From: Artocarpus heterophyllus
Taxonomy: Eukaryota > Streptophyta > Magnoliopsida > Rosales > Moraceae
Length of the DNA stretch: 64,000 bases
Direction of reading: 5' to 3'
Assembly: GCA_025403435.1 (NCBI GenBank)
Contig: CM046327.1
Coordinates: forward strand, 17,422,440-17,486,439
Shown: piece after piece, positions 21,756 through 32,725 of the stretch
Layout of the letters: each line of letters begins with the position of its first letter
How positions within the stretch are numbered: position 1 is the first letter of the stretch
The notes under the pieces: model-generated
Database searches by the model: none
What the model saw: only the letters and a program-made list of their open reading frames with translations
What the model was told of the DNA's origin: nothing
Made by a program: the position numbers and the translations under genes

Positions 21756-24700
21756 ATGGGCAGGGATTATTTGGCCATGAAAACAGACCCGGCAACGGCT
21801 GATTTGATAAATTCTGACATTAATGAGTTGAAGATCGCTGCCAGGAAGCTATTCAATCATGCCACTAAACTTGGTGGTTTGGGATTTGGCACTGCTTTTC
21901 TCAAATGGGTCGCTTCTTTCTCTGCCATGTGAGTGCTCTCTTTCTCATGTCTCTCTTTATTCTTACCATTTCTGAACCACGCAAATGAATACCTAATTTT
22001 TATTTTATTTTTATTTTTTGAAAAGAATACCCAAATGTTGTTCTAAGCTGTTGATTTGTGTCTTATCATCTTGCGTTTGGTTCTGAATCTTTCCGGGGGC
22101 TCGGAAGGATGAACATTTTTAGTTACAAAGAATGTAAAATTTTTTATGTGTTATCGTAATAATAAAAAAATTATGAAAATATTAAATTTTTATGTATTAT
22201 AATAAAAGTAATTTTAATTTCTTTTTTTACTGCTTTGAGGGAAAAATTGCACTGTTATTGCTTTGAATTGGGAAAGTGACGATAAAGTTCCCATTTTCTT
22301 TTCTCTTCTTTGTCATTTTGCATGTTTTACAGAGTTAAAGTGATACACTTTTCAGATGCACAAAAAAAAAGTGGATTTTTTTAATGTCAGTTGACTTTTC
22401 CAATTCTTAAATGGAAGAGTCAGCAAAAGTGAAAATGGCTTCTTGCACACTTCGTTGTATTGGAGGGATCACCTGTGACAACTTGCGATAATTGAATGGG
22501 CCGGTTAGCTCTTAGGTTTAAATAAAAATTTAAACTTAAAATTTAAACTTTTACAAGAGAAAACACAAAAAAAAGGTTTGAATTGTAGTTTAATATATGT
22601 GACAAGTTGGGTCAATCATGTTATTAGAATCACATTATGTTCAACTTTTAACAAAATTTTGTTGCAAAAACAAGAAGACTACCAAATAGTATATGTCCCT
22701 CTTTTGAGTTTTTATGTAAAAGCAAGAATTTGACTTAAAGAGTCAATAGGTTGTTTGATGGTTTCAGCAAAACATGAATGTGCCAAACACTCTATTTTGA
22801 TTGATAGAATTAAACCAACTTAGGAAAAACATGAATTTGTTCGATTGCTTTCAACATGCTACTTTGGAGTTGAACTTGTTGTAAAACTTAATCTTAGATG
22901 AAAATTATAATCAAACCCGGATCGTTCATGTGAAATCACCGAGAGAATTAACAAGATACGGAAGCTAACCTGAATCCATCGATTAGAATGTGATTCCCGA
23001 GTCTTGAGGTTGAGGATCTTCTAAGTTTAGTATTTAAGCCTTCCTTTAGAGAAAGTCTCTGTATTTCCACCGTAATCTCTCTGAGGATGGGTCCTAGAAA
23101 GAAAACGTACACACTGACTTGAGAACCACAACCATTTTATATAACTGCACTTATCAATTATCCTTAATTACTAATTTAATCCATCATAAGATCAGTAATT
23201 ATATCTTGGTCTCTACACATAGGAAGCCTACACTTGATAATACATTTGAAACCCAAAACTTAAATTGATCACTTTAAATAGGCTAACCTTATAACTTATA
23301 ATGCACATTTATTTAATATATTAGCCCATAAATTGGATTTAACTCCCACAGAACTAACCATCTTCCATGTTTGTTTCAGTTATTTGTTGATATTGGATCG
23401 AACAAACTGGCGAACAAATATGCTAACTTCACTTTTGGTCCCCTACATTTTCCTGAGTCTTCCCTCGGTGCTGTTCCACTTTCTGAGGTAATAATCCTTC
23501 ACATTAAAGTAATTTTCTTTGGAAAGGACTTCTTTTTTGTTGCTAAATTTGCTTCATTTCTATTCAGAGGAGAGGTTGGAAAATGGATTGCTTTCATTGC
23601 AGTTGTGCTAAGGCTTTTCTTCCCTCGACATTTCCCAGGTAAAAGGCTTTACTTTTACAGTCTGTGATTGATTGATTGATTTATTTATTTATTTTGGTTT
23701 TTGTTTTTTTTAATTTACATTTACTTGAGTTGCTAATGTAATCTGAATCAAATACTAAGCAGGCTTTCTCGCTTATAATGTCAATCTCTTATCATACTTG
23801 AGATCAGATACTAAAATTTTTCATTCTTCATCATTAAACCGAATCAATTTGAGATCAAGAACCACAAGTAACAGACTTAACAGATCTCAATTAGAAAAAA
23901 TGACTAACCAAATCTCCGACCAATGAACATGTACGAATCAATCCATAAGCAATTTTTAACAATGTTTGGAGAAAATTCTCGTAGGCCCGACACCGGGACT
24001 GGAATCCATCTAGAAGATAACTTATCATCAGAAAACATTAACACCCTCAGAGTTTGATGATTTTCTTGAATTCTCTCTCACTCGAACTCCAAGAAACCTC
24101 AACATTTCCGAGAGCACTTATTAGAAAGACAATCTTAGAATTCTCACAGAAAATTACTAGGTGTGATTGTCTTGCAAGACCAAATATCTTGTCTTTTATA
24201 CTAGTCTCAAATTTCTGAAGCTAGTAGTTAGAAGGGGATTTCCAAATTTGGCCTTCAACTAACAATAACTGTTTATCTACTTGTTTCATCAGCTACAACC
24301 ACAAGCGTACAATAGATGAAGATTCTCTTACCTTGTCTTTCAACTTGAATAACTTTCAAACAAGCAAAAACACTATGAGCCTATTTCGCAGTCGGACCAG
24401 ACCATTTTTTCGGTTATGAATAGTATAAAACTCTCACATGTTACAGCAACAATAAAAAAATCACTACAGCATAAAGCTCTCACATACTACAGTAAAAATA
24501 GTTCTAACCAAAGATTCTAACCACCCTACCAAACACCCTATATATGTGTCATGTTCTTTCCATTTTCCAACATAAAAATGCATATCTACTTGTTTGATCA
24601 GCTAAAACCACAAGCGTGCGATAGATGAAGATTCTCTTACCTTGTCATTTAAAGGGTGTTTGGTATGGTGGTGGGATACATTGGTTAAAATTGTTTTTAC

Positions 24701-26362
24701 TGTAACATGTGAGAGCTTTATACTGTAGTAATTTTTTTTCTTTTTACTGTAATATGTGAGAGCTTTACACTATTCATAACTGAGATAGTGGTTAAAACTA
24801 GGGCCGGTAATTTCAAACATGACACGATGACACGATAAGAAAACAACATGAGATAAACGGGTTTGGACCGCATGTTTATTAATTGAGCCATAAATGGGTT
24901 GGCACGAAAAATGCAAAAATAAACGGGAGACGTCTAACGTGCCTTAACACGTTTAATTAAACCGGTCGTAAAGGTGTCGACACGGCACAACATGACCCGC
25001 CTTTTTATAACACACTTAGACTTAAAAATAAAAATATTTGAAATATTTATAGTAGGTTAGTATTAATTAGATATTGTGCTTTTGTTAATTTTTTTTATAT
25101 TTTAAATTTTTTGTTAATTGGGTCATAAACGTGTCATATGTGTGTTGTTATCGTGTCAACCCGTCACTGTCCGCTTAATAATTGTGTTAATCGTTGTGTT
25201 AATCGTGTCGTACCGTGTTACGTGTGCCATAGGCGTGTCGTGCTTGTATTTGTATTTATGGCACGTTTATTAATCGTGTCATGTTCGTATTTGGCCTAAA
25301 TGTGTCGTGTTGTAAACGTGCTGATATAAACACAACATAAACATGATTTTGCCACCCCTAGTTAAAACTACTCCTTGCCAAACAACATGTTAATTTGAAC
25401 AACTTACAAACAACAAAAACACTATCCCGCCGTTTGCTTTTTGTTGCAACAATCCACAACTACACAATTGTAATCCTACCAGCATGACACACAAAAACAA
25501 TAACAGAAACAAGAAAAGCGTACCAGAATAACAGTAATCAAACAAACAAAGAATTGCAGATATATCAGAAAGAATTACACCAAAATTTTTTGAGGTTTGG
25601 GAGCAATGAACTCCTACGTCCTCGGGATTGGAACTACTTGTGAAGATTACCAACGGAGTACTAGATTTACACCCTCAGAGATCGGTTTCAAAACTTGATC
25701 AATTTTCGTCAAAGCTCTCTTACAAAACCTCCATAATTTTCTCAGTATCCCTTCTCATCCCAAACATTCTTGGTAGTCTTCTCACAACAATAATCTCAAA
25801 AGCTAAAACTAAAAACTGTAATATCTTTGCAATATGTCTGATATGCTCTCCAAGAGAATCGGGTGCAACTGCCTTTGCGAGTTGCAAATACTTCCAACTG
25901 AATTCCATTGGCTTCAAACCTGACTTCTCACGTCTCCAATCACCATATGCCACCTCATAAAACCTCAAATTTTTATCAAAGCCTATATATATATCCTCAA
26001 GAGATTGCTAAAGCACCTAATGTTCACGTGCATTGGTGAATGGAGTTCTCTCATCATAGTCATTAGTTTCATGATACTTTGCAAATAACCATTTTTGGAT
26101 GCTTTCAGATTGGTTGGAGATGCCCGGATCCCTGATTCTTCTTCTGGTTGTGGCTCCAAACTTTTTTGCGCACACATTGAGAGGTAGTTGGGTGGGCGTT
26201 GTGATATGTCTCTTCATCGGCTGCTACCTTCTGCAAGAGCACATCCGGGCGTCTGGCGGGTTCAGAAACTCCTTCACTGAACGCCATGGAATTTCAAACA
26301 CAGTTGGCATTATTCTGCTTTTGGTCTATCCTGTGTGGGCTCTGGTCCTCCATTTTGTGTAG
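21756..26362 (+). CDS. COR413-PM: Cold-regulated 413 plasma-membrane protein, four exons
   Basis: Exons: 21756-21928, 23380-23487, 23568-23638, 26109-26362; introns 1451, 80 and 2470 bp, all GT-AG. The spliced protein has about 201 residues, the usual size. The ATG at 21756 gives MGRDYLAMKTDP, the conserved family start; an earlier in-frame ATG at 21735 is ignored for that reason. Recognisable blocks: INSDINELKIAARKL, LGGLGFGTAFLKWVAS, YLLILDRTNWRTNMLTSLL, GEVGKWIAFIAVVLRLFFP, DWLEMPGSLILLLVVAPN, IGCYLLQEHIRASGGFRN and the C-terminal GIILLLVYPVWAL. The family consists of polytopic membrane proteins (five to six predicted spans) induced by cold, drought and ABA and thought to stabilise membranes. 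All splice phases agree and no lesion was found. Introns 1 and 3 are long; intron 3 has collected transposons (24378-25390). Confidence 0.95.
24378..24540 (-). mobile_element. MITE copy in COR413 intron 3 (family reference copy)
   Basis: About 160 bp. Left end GCCTATTTCGCAGTCGGACC is a decayed inverted copy of the right end CCACCCTACCAAACACCCT. The core has GAATAGTATAAAACTCTCAC, CTACAGCATAAAGCTCTCAC and AGTAAAAATAGTTCTAACCA, the motifs by which the other copies were found. No coding capacity. Confidence 0.65.
24653..25390 (+). mobile_element. MITE copy interrupted by a hAT-like element
   Basis: Starts AGGGTGTTTGGTATGGTGG and ends CTCCTTGCCAAACAACATGT, flanked by TAA at 24650-24652 and 25391-25393. 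Its interior GTGAGAGCTTTATACTGTAG and GTGAGAGCTTTACACTATTC is the reverse complement orientation of the neighbouring MITE. A 3-bp TAA duplication with TGTTTGG ends fits a PIF/Harbinger (Tourist)-like MITE. The unit without the insert is about 168 bp. The insert (24799-25360) splits it near its right end. Confidence 0.7.
24799..25360. mobile_element. Non-autonomous hAT-like transposon with 8-bp target duplication
   Basis: Exact GTTAAAAC octamers flank it (24791-24798 and 25361-25368). Termini TAGGGCCGGTAATTTC and GATTTTGCCACCCCTA are inverted repeats (TAGGG..GG.AA). The 562-bp body consists largely of subterminal CGTGTCGTG/CACGACAC-type motifs (for example GACACGATGACACGATAAG left, CGTGTCGTGCTTG right), typical of plant hAT non-autonomous elements. 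No transposase frame. Confidence 0.85.
25390..26000 (-). pseudogene. Unidentified minus-strand coding-like remnant in COR413 intron 3
   Basis: On the minus strand 25968-25720 encodes 82 residues with protein-like composition (VAYGDWRREKSGLKPMEFSW, then YLQLAKAVAPDSLGEHI and VVRRLPRMFGMRRD). The same frame, broken by three stops between 25722 and 25660, resumes at 25653 with PEDVGVHCSQTSKN and a hydrophobic run. This looks like a decayed exon of some plant gene, but no family was recognised and chance cannot be ruled out. Confidence 0.3.
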
Positions 26363-28555
26363 GGTTTGCCTTTGTTATTGTAGGCTGCTTCAGCAAACTG
26401 TTATTTTTTCAACATGTATCTTTTAAAACTCTACTATGTTGTCAGCCATAAATATGTTTGTTCTTTTGTTATCCTCTATAATTTGAATATGAAGAAAGAG
26501 ATTAAAAAGTTGCTGTTTTTATATTCTTGTTGATAAAACCAATGACCTGATATACACTTGAATTTTACTTTCTACGCTTATTGATCGAAATTAAATAGCT
26601 AAATAATAGAGCATTTTAATAAGCCTTTCATAATGACATGTTAATCCCTCGAGTATAACTCACCTTAAGCAACAAACACAAATAGCACATAAAGAAAGTA
26701 TAACTTCTTGAAGAAAATAAGAAGAGAGAATCACCATCATTTTAAAAATAAGCGGCAACTTTAATCTTATCAATTTAATGGTTCTACTAAAATTATTTTA
26801 AGTTCTAATGGTTGAGATGGGGTCTTAAGCATATCAAATCTAAGATTAACGGAAATAGTAGGACAGTGTGTGTATATATATATGAACTTGTTTTCAATAG
26901 TTATCTTTTTTATGGTTGCTTAATATTTAATGACGTGGAGTGATAAGAATCTAATCTTATTAATTATCATAATTTTTTTATCAATTTATGAATTAATTAC
27001 AAATATCTGATTCATATCCAACAATTGACAAAAACTACACTTATTATAAACATAATCATTAAAACTACACCCATATATATATATTGAGGGGTGTGTATAT
27101 ATTTATAATTTAGTGTAGTTTTAATGTAATCAAAAGCGTGAATGAAACACACGAAAATGACCATATTTAAGTAACGGTAGGCTGGAAAGGAATTTGTGGA
27201 CAATTGAATACCATAAATGTATTTATGGGACAGGTGTTACCTCTATCTAACTAAAAGTGTTGTGGTCAAAACGCTAAAGAATTTTGTGTGTTTTATTATT
27301 ACTATTATTATTATTATCATTTTGACAATACAGTGACTGGAATTTTCTTTTATTGTTTTAGAAATTGGAGCAAATGGCCAACCAATTTCTTTGTTTTCAA
27401 CAGGAGAGGATGGTTGAAGTTTCTTGTAGTCGTAAATTACACATAGATTTCCTCGATAAATATCAGATTCACATCTTTTTAATTCAGACAAAACTTACCA
27501 AAACGACATCTTTTCAAGAATGAGAACTTCAAGAAGTTTTTTTTTTTTTTTCATTAATCGACATATTGTTTTTAGCATGAGAACTTCAACCAATTTTTTA
27601 TTGAAGTTTTCTCCCCGCTAAAATGGGCAATTTCCGTAAATAATTTTTTATAAATTTTATTTTTGGGAAATTTAGATATACAACAAAATTTTACTACTTA
27701 TGCATAAATAGAGCAAAATTTTAAAATACTTTACAAATAGAAAAATTGAAAATAAAATACAAAAAAATATCATGAAATAATTATACTACTACTTGAAATA
27801 ACTATTACAAGGAATTTTTAGGGTTAAAAGCGGTAGAGGTCTCAGAATTTTTAACATTGTAAAAATTTAGTCATTGAATTAATTTAAGAGACTAAAATGG
27901 TTTCTAAACTTTTAACATTGTGATAATTTGGTTATTTAATCAATTTAATAGACTAAAATAATCCTTGAATTATTTTTTAATAGCAAAATCAGTTTTATCT
28001 ATTAGTTACTTTTAAAATTTGAATAGAAAACATTACGATGGCCTTCCCCCTGCAACAATCCTCCTCACAACACTGACTTTACATCACCCCCTCACTATAC
28101 TGTCTTCGCAACAAAACCACCTTGTAAACTGCCTTGCTATCTCTCACCTGATTAGCCACACTACGACACTATACCGTCATAATACTACTACGTCGACCAT
28201 CATTATTTTAACTTATTAAATTAATTCAAAACCAAATTACCACAATATTAAAAGTTTAGGGACTATTTAACCTTTTAAATTAATTCAATAATTAAACTGC
28301 CAAAATGTTAAAAACTTCAAGGACGTCTAAAGCTATTAAACTTATATTTATTTGAGGAATTTTCATATATACCACGTTTGAAACTTACTTTATAGGTGTC
28401 ATAAATATTTAAATTTGATATAATTTAAACACATAATATAAATAATACCGTAACATTATTTTTTTCAAGTGGGATATGAATACAATTTATTTTTACAAAT
28501 GTGATGTGACATATAATTTTCTGTGTTTTAATTCTTGTTTATTTTAAGTAGGTCA
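26363..28555. other. COR413 3' flank and intergenic DNA
   Basis: Begins with the likely 3' UTR. The remainder is AT-rich and holds short degenerate duplicated phrases, for example AGACTAAAATGGTTTCTAAA near 27890 and AGACTAAAATAATCCTTGAA near 27951. No gene or clear element seen. Confidence 0.5.
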
Positions 28556-28567
28556 GAATTGCGGATG

Positions 28568-28665
28568 AGCCCATGCCCTGAAGTCTTTAGGCACTGGTGT
28601 TTATTTATTCGCGAGAGGGTATATTTGGTAAATCATGTTCACCAAAAGCGAAACCCTAACCCTAA
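28568..28665 (+). promoter_or_regulatory. Site II and telo-box promoter of the snoRNA cluster
   Basis: AGCCCA at 28568-28573 (TGGGCT on the other strand, a site II element) is followed by AAACCCTAACCCTAA at 28651-28665, which contains the telo-box AAACCCTAA. In plants this pair is characteristic of genes for ribosomal proteins and of snoRNA clusters. No protein ORF follows, but three box C/D-like RNAs do within 750 bp. The position of the transcription start is not known. Confidence 0.6.
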
Positions 28666-28893
28666 GATGGCCTCCGCGACCTAATAAAAAGGACCCAACC
28701 GCCTCTTTATTAATCAACAGGCAGTTTCGTTTACGCACAAAAATCTTTGCTTTTCTTTTCTTTTCTTTTTTTTTTAATTTTTTTGTTTCTTCTATATACA
28801 GATTCTTAGAAGCCAATCATACAGTTTTGATTGTTTTATGAAAAGATTTTGTGAAGGATGGTTTTTATATTTTGGGATTAACGAGAGGGGTTT

Positions 28894-28982
28894 TCTCGGT
28901 GATGATCAAACAAAGATGACGAGTCCGATCAAAATCCATTCTTTTAAACCCTGACGACAATTCGAGGCATTTGTCTGAGAGG
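28894..28982 (+). ncRNA. Box C/D snoRNA 1 (predicted 25S rRNA 2'-O-methylation guide)
   Basis: C box GTGATGA at 28899-28905, D box CTGA at 28975-28978, and a short closing stem CTC (28895-28897) with GAG (28979-28981). An internal CTGA at 28951-28954 could be the D' box. The bases just before the D box (CGAGGCATTTG) are complementary over 11 nt to CAAAUGCCUCG, a segment I recall as invariant in large-subunit rRNA (context AGCCAAAUGCCUCGUC). By the D+5 rule the target would be the third A of CAAA. A possible second pairing, AATCCATTC, fits the nearby rRNA text GAAUGGAUU, but it is not next to a good D' box. Confidence 0.7.
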
Positions 28983-29092
28983 CTACCCTCCTCAATCTGA
29001 TTTCCTATTTTTTTCTTTAATTTTTTTCTCATTTTATTTGATTAATTTATTTTGATTTTATTATTTTTTTTTTTTGTAAAAGATTGAAGTCT

Positions 29093-29165
29093 GGCATGGT
29101 GATGATATGTTTTTTTCTGATACATCAATTGATGAACATTTAACCTCCTACTCATACTGAATGCC
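29093..29165 (+). ncRNA. Box C/D snoRNA 2, canonical (predicted 25S rRNA guide)
   Basis: All elements are present: closing stem GGCAT (29093-29097) with ATGCC (29161-29165), C box GTGATGA (29099-29105), D' box CTGA (29117-29120), C' box TGATGA (29130-29135), D box CTGA (29157-29160). Length 73 nt. Only 11 nt separate C and D', so the D side is the likely guide. CCTCCTACTCAT immediately upstream of the D box is complementary over 12 nt to AUGAGUAGGAGG, a conserved 25S rRNA segment. The D+5 rule points to the A in AUGA as the methylated base. Confidence 0.85.
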
Positions 29166-29299
29166 TGATTTTTTTTCTTACATTTTTTTAAAAAAAATTT
29201 CTCTTTTTTTCTAAAGTTTGGATTTTTATGAATTTAAATGTCGATTTTTATTGTTGATTTGTTTTATTTAATTTTTTTAAATAAACATGAGAGAAGAAG

Positions 29300-29388
29300 G
29301 ATGGTGTGGCGATGATGAGAAAAGGAGTTAAAACTAAATCCTCTGAGGAGCATCGATGATTCAGTTTCAAGCACTTTTGAGCTGTTCC
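29300..29388 (+). ncRNA. Box C/D snoRNA 3 (non-canonical D box)
   Basis: C box ATGATGA at 29312-29318, D' box CTGA at 29343-29346, C'-like CGATGAT at 29354-29360. The expected D box position has TTGA (29377-29380) rather than CTGA. TTTCAAGCACT just upstream is complementary over 11 nt to AGUGCUUGAAA, which I recall from the 5' part of plant 25S rRNA. A weak stem is possible between AGGA (29298-29301) and TCCT (29386-29389). The D box substitution means the copy may be impaired. Confidence 0.5.
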
Positions 29389-29390
29389 TC

Positions 29391-31675
29391 CTTAATCTCT
29401 CAAAATCCTCTTCTTCTTTATTTATTGATGGTTTTTGTTCCTTAATTTCGATGAATTTATCCCTTTTTCTTTGCTAATCGTTGATTCAGAATTCTCAATG
29501 ATCGCTCAACAATTTATTTCTTTGAAAAGTTTTTTGAAAATTCACTTTTATTGAAAAGGGTGAACGAAAATGGAAAAACGACGTGGTCTTGTTCGAACGG
29601 CATTTGGAAGTAAAGATATGAAACACCTTGGAGTCTATTATAAACAACTCCATCGTCTTTTTTAAAACGACAATAATTGATATGGAGTTCGGCATATACG
29701 ACAACATAACTAAGTACCCCATTATTAAATTGAAATGCGCTGATTTTTTTTTTTTTTTATATTGTGGAAATAAATTTTACTCTGAAAGTCAAATTTTACA
29801 TGGTTATCGTGGACAGCTTAATTCACCAATCCATGATTGCAATCAATATGCTGTTTGCCTTAGCGGTGGGTTTGGTTTCTACCACAAACTTATTATAAAC
29901 AGTATAAAATTTTTATATATTATTGTAAAGTTTTTATATTATATATTACAGTAAAATAATTTTAACTAATAATTTTTATCACCTTTTCAAACATCCTAAA
30001 TGAAATTTCTTTGAAAAAAACTGTCGTTTGAAGAATTTTTCAAATAGAAGATTCGAGTGAAAGTCAGGTGTTGGGTGAGAGTGATTGTGTCGTTGGTGCG
30101 CAATTGGATGCTCTTTCATTGACAAATGGCGACATCTAGCTGAAATGAGCAACAGTTTTATCTTTATGACGACAACAAGGTAAAAACGACAAAATGTTTC
30201 TATGCCACGTCATCCGTTAATCCACCGACATCATTTTTGATGAACGACGGTTTTTTTTGAAGAGAACGACAATTAACTTTTTTAAGCAAACAAAGTAACC
30301 GACATCAGTGTTGATGAACGACAATTACCCTTTTTTAAGGGAACGACAAATGCCTATTAAGGCAATCAAAACAGAACACATCTGAAAAATGCCTCTGTTT
30401 CATATCTTAAGAACGACAGTGTCGACGAGCCTAGTTAGTTGCAAGTTTTTTTGAGCTTTATTTGAAAGCAGTGGTATTATATATATATATATATAAAGAC
30501 TGTGTCAATTCTTCATCAACAAGACTCGTGGAAATGGGTTACGGTTGCTTTGCGATTTGTGAGGGCCATGACAACAATACAAGAAAACCATTTATTTCTT
30601 AGACACAAGCAACAAGAAAATGTGGAAAACAGTAGCAATCTCTTGCAAACAAAAGCAAATGGTTAAGGGTATACTCAAAATTTCTGTCCAATTTTAATGT
30701 TTTAAATGATATCTATTTAATCATTATTTTGATATATTATTTAAAAAATTTTAAATAATATCTAATTAATTTTTACATGCTTTTTATTAAATAATATGTT
30801 ATAATATAATTGGCTAGACACCGTTTAGGTTTTTAGGATATTAAAAATTGAACAAAAGATTTGAGCCTAATAAGAGTAAGATTAAAATTGCATCCTTTTT
30901 TATAAATTCAGGATGTTGGACTTTCTAGAACTCTTTCAACACATATGTTTACTTTGAGACTGTTGTCCTTGTTCTTCGCTGGCTCTTCTTCTTCTTTTCA
31001 TATTTATCATTATAAATTAATCATAGAACTGATAGATTACAATTCTTCTTTAAGAATTATTCAATAGTTCATTTTTTTGAGGTAAAAACACACACACTTG
31101 TGTTCTATCAATAAATAGAAAATAAAATACATATATTTTTATTCTCTGAATAGGAAAATGCATATATGATCATCGGCTTTGCATAAAGTTCGAATAAGAA
31201 AACATGTTGCAATCTATGCTTTGCCCTAAAAGATTATATAAATATGTATGTCTATATATATATATGCTGTCCCACTTTTATGATGTTTTTCGTTCCACAT
31301 TGTATATCATTTGTGCATTTGTAATACCGTATGAAAAATGTTATAAATGTCTGCCGACAAGGCCACCGGAGACCACCAGACTCTTGAAGACTCATGTATG
31401 TGTGTTCGTATGTATGTACAAGTATAAGAATTATTTTATTTGCCTAAATTAGTTGATTTCTTATGCGAAGGCATACGGGCTCTTTAGGCGTTCGAATGTC
31501 AATGAGGGATACTTGTAACCCAAAGGAGGAATTCTTGATTAATAATTTAACAAATAAATATGTATAAATCATTATAGGATATAATCCCAATTGTTCGTTC
31601 TCTAACGTGTTCGCGTGCTTCTCGTTATTGGGCTCTGCTAGAGTTTTATCAAAAAAAAAAAAAACTTGTGCCACT
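29391..31675. other. Intergenic with ACGAC-rich repeat region
   Basis: No gene. From about 29570 to 30430 the motif ACGAC(A/G) recurs many times (GGAAAAACGACG, AAAACGACAATAATTG, GATGAACGACGG, GAGAACGACAATTAA, GATGAACGACAATTACC, GGAACGACAAATG). Such dense short motifs resemble subterminal repeats of a DNA transposon (CACTA-like), but no ends were found. A MITE copy interrupts it at 29868-30000, and a (TA)n run is at 30478-30495. Confidence 0.4.
29868..30000 (-). mobile_element. MITE copy, AT-rich variant
   Basis: GGTTTCTACCACAAACTTAT, AACAGTATAAAATTTTTATA, ACAGTAAAATAATTTTAACT and CACCTTTTCAAACATCCTAA follow the family order, with CTCTCAC replaced by TTTTTATA. Confidence 0.5.
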
Positions 31676-32044
31676 CCCCTCTTTCCCTTGGCTGAAGTTC
31701 GGCAAAGCTTTCGGGCTGGTGGTCGGACCTTGGCTCCAGGAGAGGGGGTGGGCTTTCTCAGTTGCAGCTGAAAATGGAGGGAGACGGGTGGAACTCGGTG
31801 AGCCTGAAGGTGGGGGGACTGAAGGGGATTTGTGCAGGTGAGGTCGGGTCGGAGGGAGAGGGGGTTGAGAGCCCCGTGGGTTTCCCTCTGTGTGCGCAGC
31901 GGAGGAAGGTGGGGAGGCTCGGGCTCGAAATTAGAACTAGAGGGAGAAGGCGTTGCCGCAGCAGGGTGGATCTATTCCGGGAGGACTTTGGTGGGTCGGA
32001 GGCGCATCGGCCCCCTCGACGGCGATGAACTGCACGGCCGGGTT

Positions 32045-32576
32045 TGTGAAGATATTTTCTATAAATTGAAGTAGTTACAACCACTAGTAAGGCAGTTATG
32101 AGGCATTTTATTCTATGAGACTTTGTCCAAGACTGCAGCTTGTGTAGACTCTCATTTGTTGACTTGTCCATGTCCAATTGGCTGTAGCTGAAGTTGTGTT
32201 ATTTTCTTAGTCACACTGAATTACAATTAGTTAGCACATATAAGATACCTGAGAGAGAATAGGCATGAGTTGATTGTATTCTGGTTTCTTTGGGATTTCT
32301 CTGGATGTTGAGCTCGGGGGGCTTCTCGTACAGGGGTGAGGAGAGTGTTTGTTTCCTGGGAAATTCCTTTTTACAGAGAGTAAGCTTGGTGAGTGTAGTG
32401 CTTCTAAGAGTGTGTAATTCTCTAATTCTAATGGATCAAACTAGGGCAGAACTTGCCCTAACTTGGATGTAGGATTATTTAAGATCCCAACCAAATATAA
32501 ATCCTTGTGTCCAATTTTCATTCTGCTTTCTTGCAATTTCTTGTTCGTGTGTAATCTACTCCTATTTTTCTTCACA
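32045..32576 (+). repeat. 5' LTR of the decayed copia element
   Basis: 532 bp, TGTGAAGATATT to TTCACA. Contains the AT-rich AGCACATATAAGATACC near 32236 as a possible TATA-type segment. Ends three bases before the primer-binding site. Confidence 0.85.
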
Positions 32577-32725
32577 AACTGGCATCAGAGCTAGGATTTC
32601 TAAAGTTTGAAAGCAATTCTTGGAGCTAACCTGAAGCTGTGGAGTTCATCTATCTTCTTTGATAAACTTTGCAAAATCATCAACATCTTGTGTGAGCACT
32701 TCCTGGCCAGAAGCTCAAATCAACA

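Larger units (their letters stand above)
24277..25425 (+). repeat. Tandem duplication in COR413 intron 3, second copy split by transposons
   Basis: About 100 bp starting TCTACTTGTTTCATCAGCTA at 24277 recurs at 24592 as TCTACTTGTTTGATCAGCTA. The first copy runs uninterrupted through CTTGTC and TTTCAACTTGAATAAC to CAAAAACACTAT. The second is broken after CTTGTCATTTAA (24652) and resumes at TAATTTGAACAAC (25391) and AACAAAAACACTAT. The first copy therefore preserves the empty site of the insertion in the second. Confidence 0.8.

Noticed and set aside
24378..24390. Exact left boundary and TSD of the MITE at 24378
   Set aside because: The end is too decayed; only the right end is clear, so no TSD is claimed for this copy.
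28651..28665. AAACCCTAACCCTAA as an interstitial telomere
   Set aside because: Only two units; position and companion site II make a telo-box regulatory element more likely.
28635..28816. Small ORFs just after the telo-box, considered as a ribosomal protein gene
   Set aside because: No ribosomal protein sequence is visible and the ORFs end within 70 codons in T-rich DNA; the snoRNA boxes explain the promoter better.
32040..32044. Clean 5-bp target duplication for the old copia element
   Set aside because: GGGTT and GTTTT agree at only three of five positions, so an intact duplication is not claimed.
31758..32177. 139-residue minus-strand ORF in the GC-rich block
   Set aside because: Lies in a LINE-like remnant and runs across the copia LTR boundary, so it cannot be an ancestral gene.
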